Part shown: piece by piece, positions 62,752 to 64,000 of the stretch
Numbering within the stretch: the first letter of the stretch is position 1
Layout: each line of letters begins with the position of its first letter
From: an uncultured Ruminococcus sp.
GTDB taxonomy: Bacteria > Bacillota > Clostridia > Oscillospirales > Ruminococcaceae
DNA: 64,000 nucleotides
Direction of reading: 5' to 3'
Assembly (NCBI GenBank): GCA_900538575.1
Contig: UPZA01000003.1
Coordinates: forward strand, 186,001-250,000
Program-made: the position numbers and the translations under genes
Notes under the pieces: generated by a model
What the model was told of the DNA's origin: nothing
Seen by the model: the letters and a program-made list of their open reading frames with translations, nothing else
The model's database searches: none

Positions 62752-62980
62752 TCATTGTTTTTTCACAAATTCCGGAAAACTCCTAAATTTGTCAACAACA
62801 ATCTTTCCTTCGCCATCAATCAGAGGAGTAATAAATCTCGACTTGTATCGCCTGACAAAATATAATTTACGCCTGTCTGAATGTCGGCAATTACTTTAAA
62901 ATATCTCCCATGTCTAACGACTGCTGATCTTTTACGATAAAACGCTTTTCCGGCTTCACCTTTTTTGTCTTATCAGACAT
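62752..62980 (-). pseudogene. DUF6440-like small gene broken by two frameshifts
   Basis: Three reading frames join into one recognisable small protein. Frame 1 from the ATG at 62980 gives MSDKTKKVKPEKRFIVKDQQ then SLDMGDILK and a stop at 62891. Frame 2 continues VIADIQTGVNYILSGD. Frame 3 gives RFITPLIDGEGKIVVDKF then RSFPEFVKKQ and a stop at 62752. TQTGVNY-like and TPLID-GEGKI are typical of DUF6440. Adding one base near 62895 and one near 62845 would restore a protein of about 76 aa. GGAGG precedes the ATG, 14 bases after purB stops. It is either a real pseudogene or two assembly errors. The function of the family is unknown. Confidence 0.6.
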
Positions 62981-62994
62981 TTCCAGCCTCCGAA

Positions 62995-64000
62995 TCAGTT
63001 CTTCATCTCAAAGGTTTCGTTAAGAATATTCCCGTTTTCATCGAGGATTGGCTTAATGTATTCATCTATAAATTCCTCAACCTGCTGACCGCTTCTTCCT
63101 GTAAAATTCTCCGGCTTCATAATAGCGTCCATTTCTTCTCTTGTAATCATGAACATAGGATCTGCAAGTATTCTTTCGCAAAGATCGTTATCCAGCCCTT
63201 CCTCCTTGACCCTTTTGCCGGCCTCCATTGAATACTGTCTGATCTTTTCATGAAGAGCCTGTCTGTCGCCGCCCTTTTTAACGGCGTCCATCATAATATT
63301 TTCAGTAGCCATAAATGGCAGCTCCGCCATAACCCTTCTGCGGACAATCTTAGGATAAACGACCATTCCGCTTGTCACGTTAATCATAATATTTAAAATT
63401 GCGTCCGCCGCAAGAAATGCCTCCGCGACTGAAATTCTCTTGTTTGCGGAATCGTCAAGCGTTCTTTCAAACCATTGAGTTCCCGCGGTAAACGCCGGAT
63501 TCAGACAATCTATCATAAGATACCTTGAAATCGACGTTATTCTCTCGCATCTCATAGGATTTCTCTTATAAGCCATAGCGCTGGAGCCTATCTGGCTTTT
63601 TTCAAAGGGCTCTTCCATTTCCTTAAAAGACTGCAGGATTCTCATATCGTTTGAAAACTTGCTGCATGACTGGGCTATTCCCGCAAGAGCGTTTACCGCA
63701 AAGCTGTCAATCTTTCTAGAATATGTCTGACCGGAAACCGGAACTACTCCGTCAAAGCCCATTTCCTCAGCTATCATTTTTTCAAGCTCCTTGATCTTTC
63801 CGGTATCTCCCTCAAACAGCTCCATAAACGAGGCCTGCGTCCCGGTAGTACCCTTTGAACCCAAAAGCTTTAAATCTGAAATCCTGCGCTCTGTTTCAAT
63901 AAGATCCATCAGAAGCTCGTTTATCCACAGCGTCGCCCTTTTGCCAACAGTAGTAAGCTGCGCCGGCTGAAGATGAGTATAAGCAAGGCACGGCATATCC
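62995..64000 (-). CDS. purB: Adenylosuccinate lyase (partial, N-terminus outside window)
   Basis: The last 335 codons of PurB, which splits adenylosuccinate to AMP and SAICAR to AICAR in purine synthesis. The fumarase-superfamily signature GSSAMAYKRNPMRCERI, the upstream YTHLQPAQLTTVGKR (catalytic His region) and the KIDSFAVNALAGIAQ stretch are clear. The C-terminal ADSL domain follows with PFMATENIMMDAVKKGGDRQ. The full protein should be about 475 aa, so about 140 residues are missing beyond the window end. The downstream frameshifted DUF6440-like gene sits 14 bases after the stop. Confidence 0.95.
   Translation of the reverse strand, partial: DMPCLAYTHLQPAQLTTVGKRATLWINELLMDLIETERRISDLKLLGSKGTTGTQASFMELFEGDTGKIKELEKMIAEEMGFDGVVPVSGQTYSRKIDSFAVNALAGIAQSCSKFSNDMRILQSFKEMEEPFEKSQIGSSAMAYKRNPMRCERITSISRYLMIDCLNPAFTAGTQWFERTLDDSANKRISVAEAFLAADAILNIMINVTSGMVVYPKIVRRRVMAELPFMATENIMMDAVKKGGDRQALHEKIRQYSMEAGKRVKEEGLDNDLCERILADPMFMITREEMDAIMKPENFTGRSGQQVEEFIDEYIKPILDENGNILNETFEMKN

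Noticed and set aside
1..64000. tRNA, rRNA, CRISPR arrays, transposases, prophage genes
   Set aside because: I looked for typical patterns by eye and saw none; a dedicated tRNA or repeat search could still find something.

Overview
The window suggests a fibre-degrading, anaerobic, low-to-mid GC Firmicute of the Ruminococcus/Oscillospiraceae type. The reasons are: a cohesin protein and two dockerin-bearing plant cell wall enzymes with Thr-rich linkers; pyruvate:ferredoxin oxidoreductase and a 2[4Fe-4S] ferredoxin; a gerA-type spore germination operon; strong AGGAGG-type ribosome binding sites; and many TTGACA-N17-TATAAT promoters. Species assignment is inference. All genes are read from sequence alone, with no database search.

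Layout. 1-407: start of a secreted cohesin protein, minus strand, cut by the window edge. 1006-4406: gerA/gerB/gerC germination operon. 4488-7946: a very large secreted pectate lyase (PL1 + PL9 + dockerin). 8078-11657: MATE exporter and a membrane-anchored GH5 endoglucanase with two carbohydrate-binding-like repeats. 11.7-12.9 kb: two predicted small RNAs on the minus strand around DUF378 and XRE-type genes. 13.2-19.1 kb: PFOR, a D,D-carboxypeptidase and trpS. 19.3-22.0 kb: a ClC-type transporter and a PspA envelope-stress operon. 22.1-25.6 kb: a CAP-domain secreted protein, serC and serA. 25.7-28.4 kb: secreted GH74 xyloglucanase with a dockerin nearly identical to that of the pectate lyase. 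28.7-36.8 kb: VanY-like peptidase, polyphosphate kinase, lipoprotein GH5 endoglucanase, a GH25-TatD-LCP-like operon and a DUF1273/YpsA-like protein. 37.0-48.3 kb: an eight-gene minus-strand operon with two pairs of sugar ABC permeases, a giant solute-binding protein with carbohydrate-binding-like modules, an NHL/TPR membrane protein, a YIP1 protein and a DUF5696 protein, but no ATPase. 48.8-52.7 kb: GNAT, lipoprotein, ferredoxin, amidohydrolase and DUF421/DUF4363. 52.9-57.3 kb: an intracellular SDR-GH2-phosphoesterase operon. 57.4-64.0 kb: AraC regulator, second MATE, GNAT, secDF, a broken DUF6440 gene and purB (cut by the window end).

How the genes fit together. The cohesin protein, the two dockerin enzymes (pectin, xyloglucan) and two cell-anchored GH5 enzymes (one by a transmembrane helix, one by lipid) form a plant wall attack set. 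The dual-permease ABC operon and the intracellular GH2 are plausible uptake and downstream hydrolysis partners, but no substrate link is shown by sequence. The observations most worth following up are the dual-permease operon, the pair of anti-Shine-Dalgarno small RNAs, and the co-located cohesin and dockerin genes.
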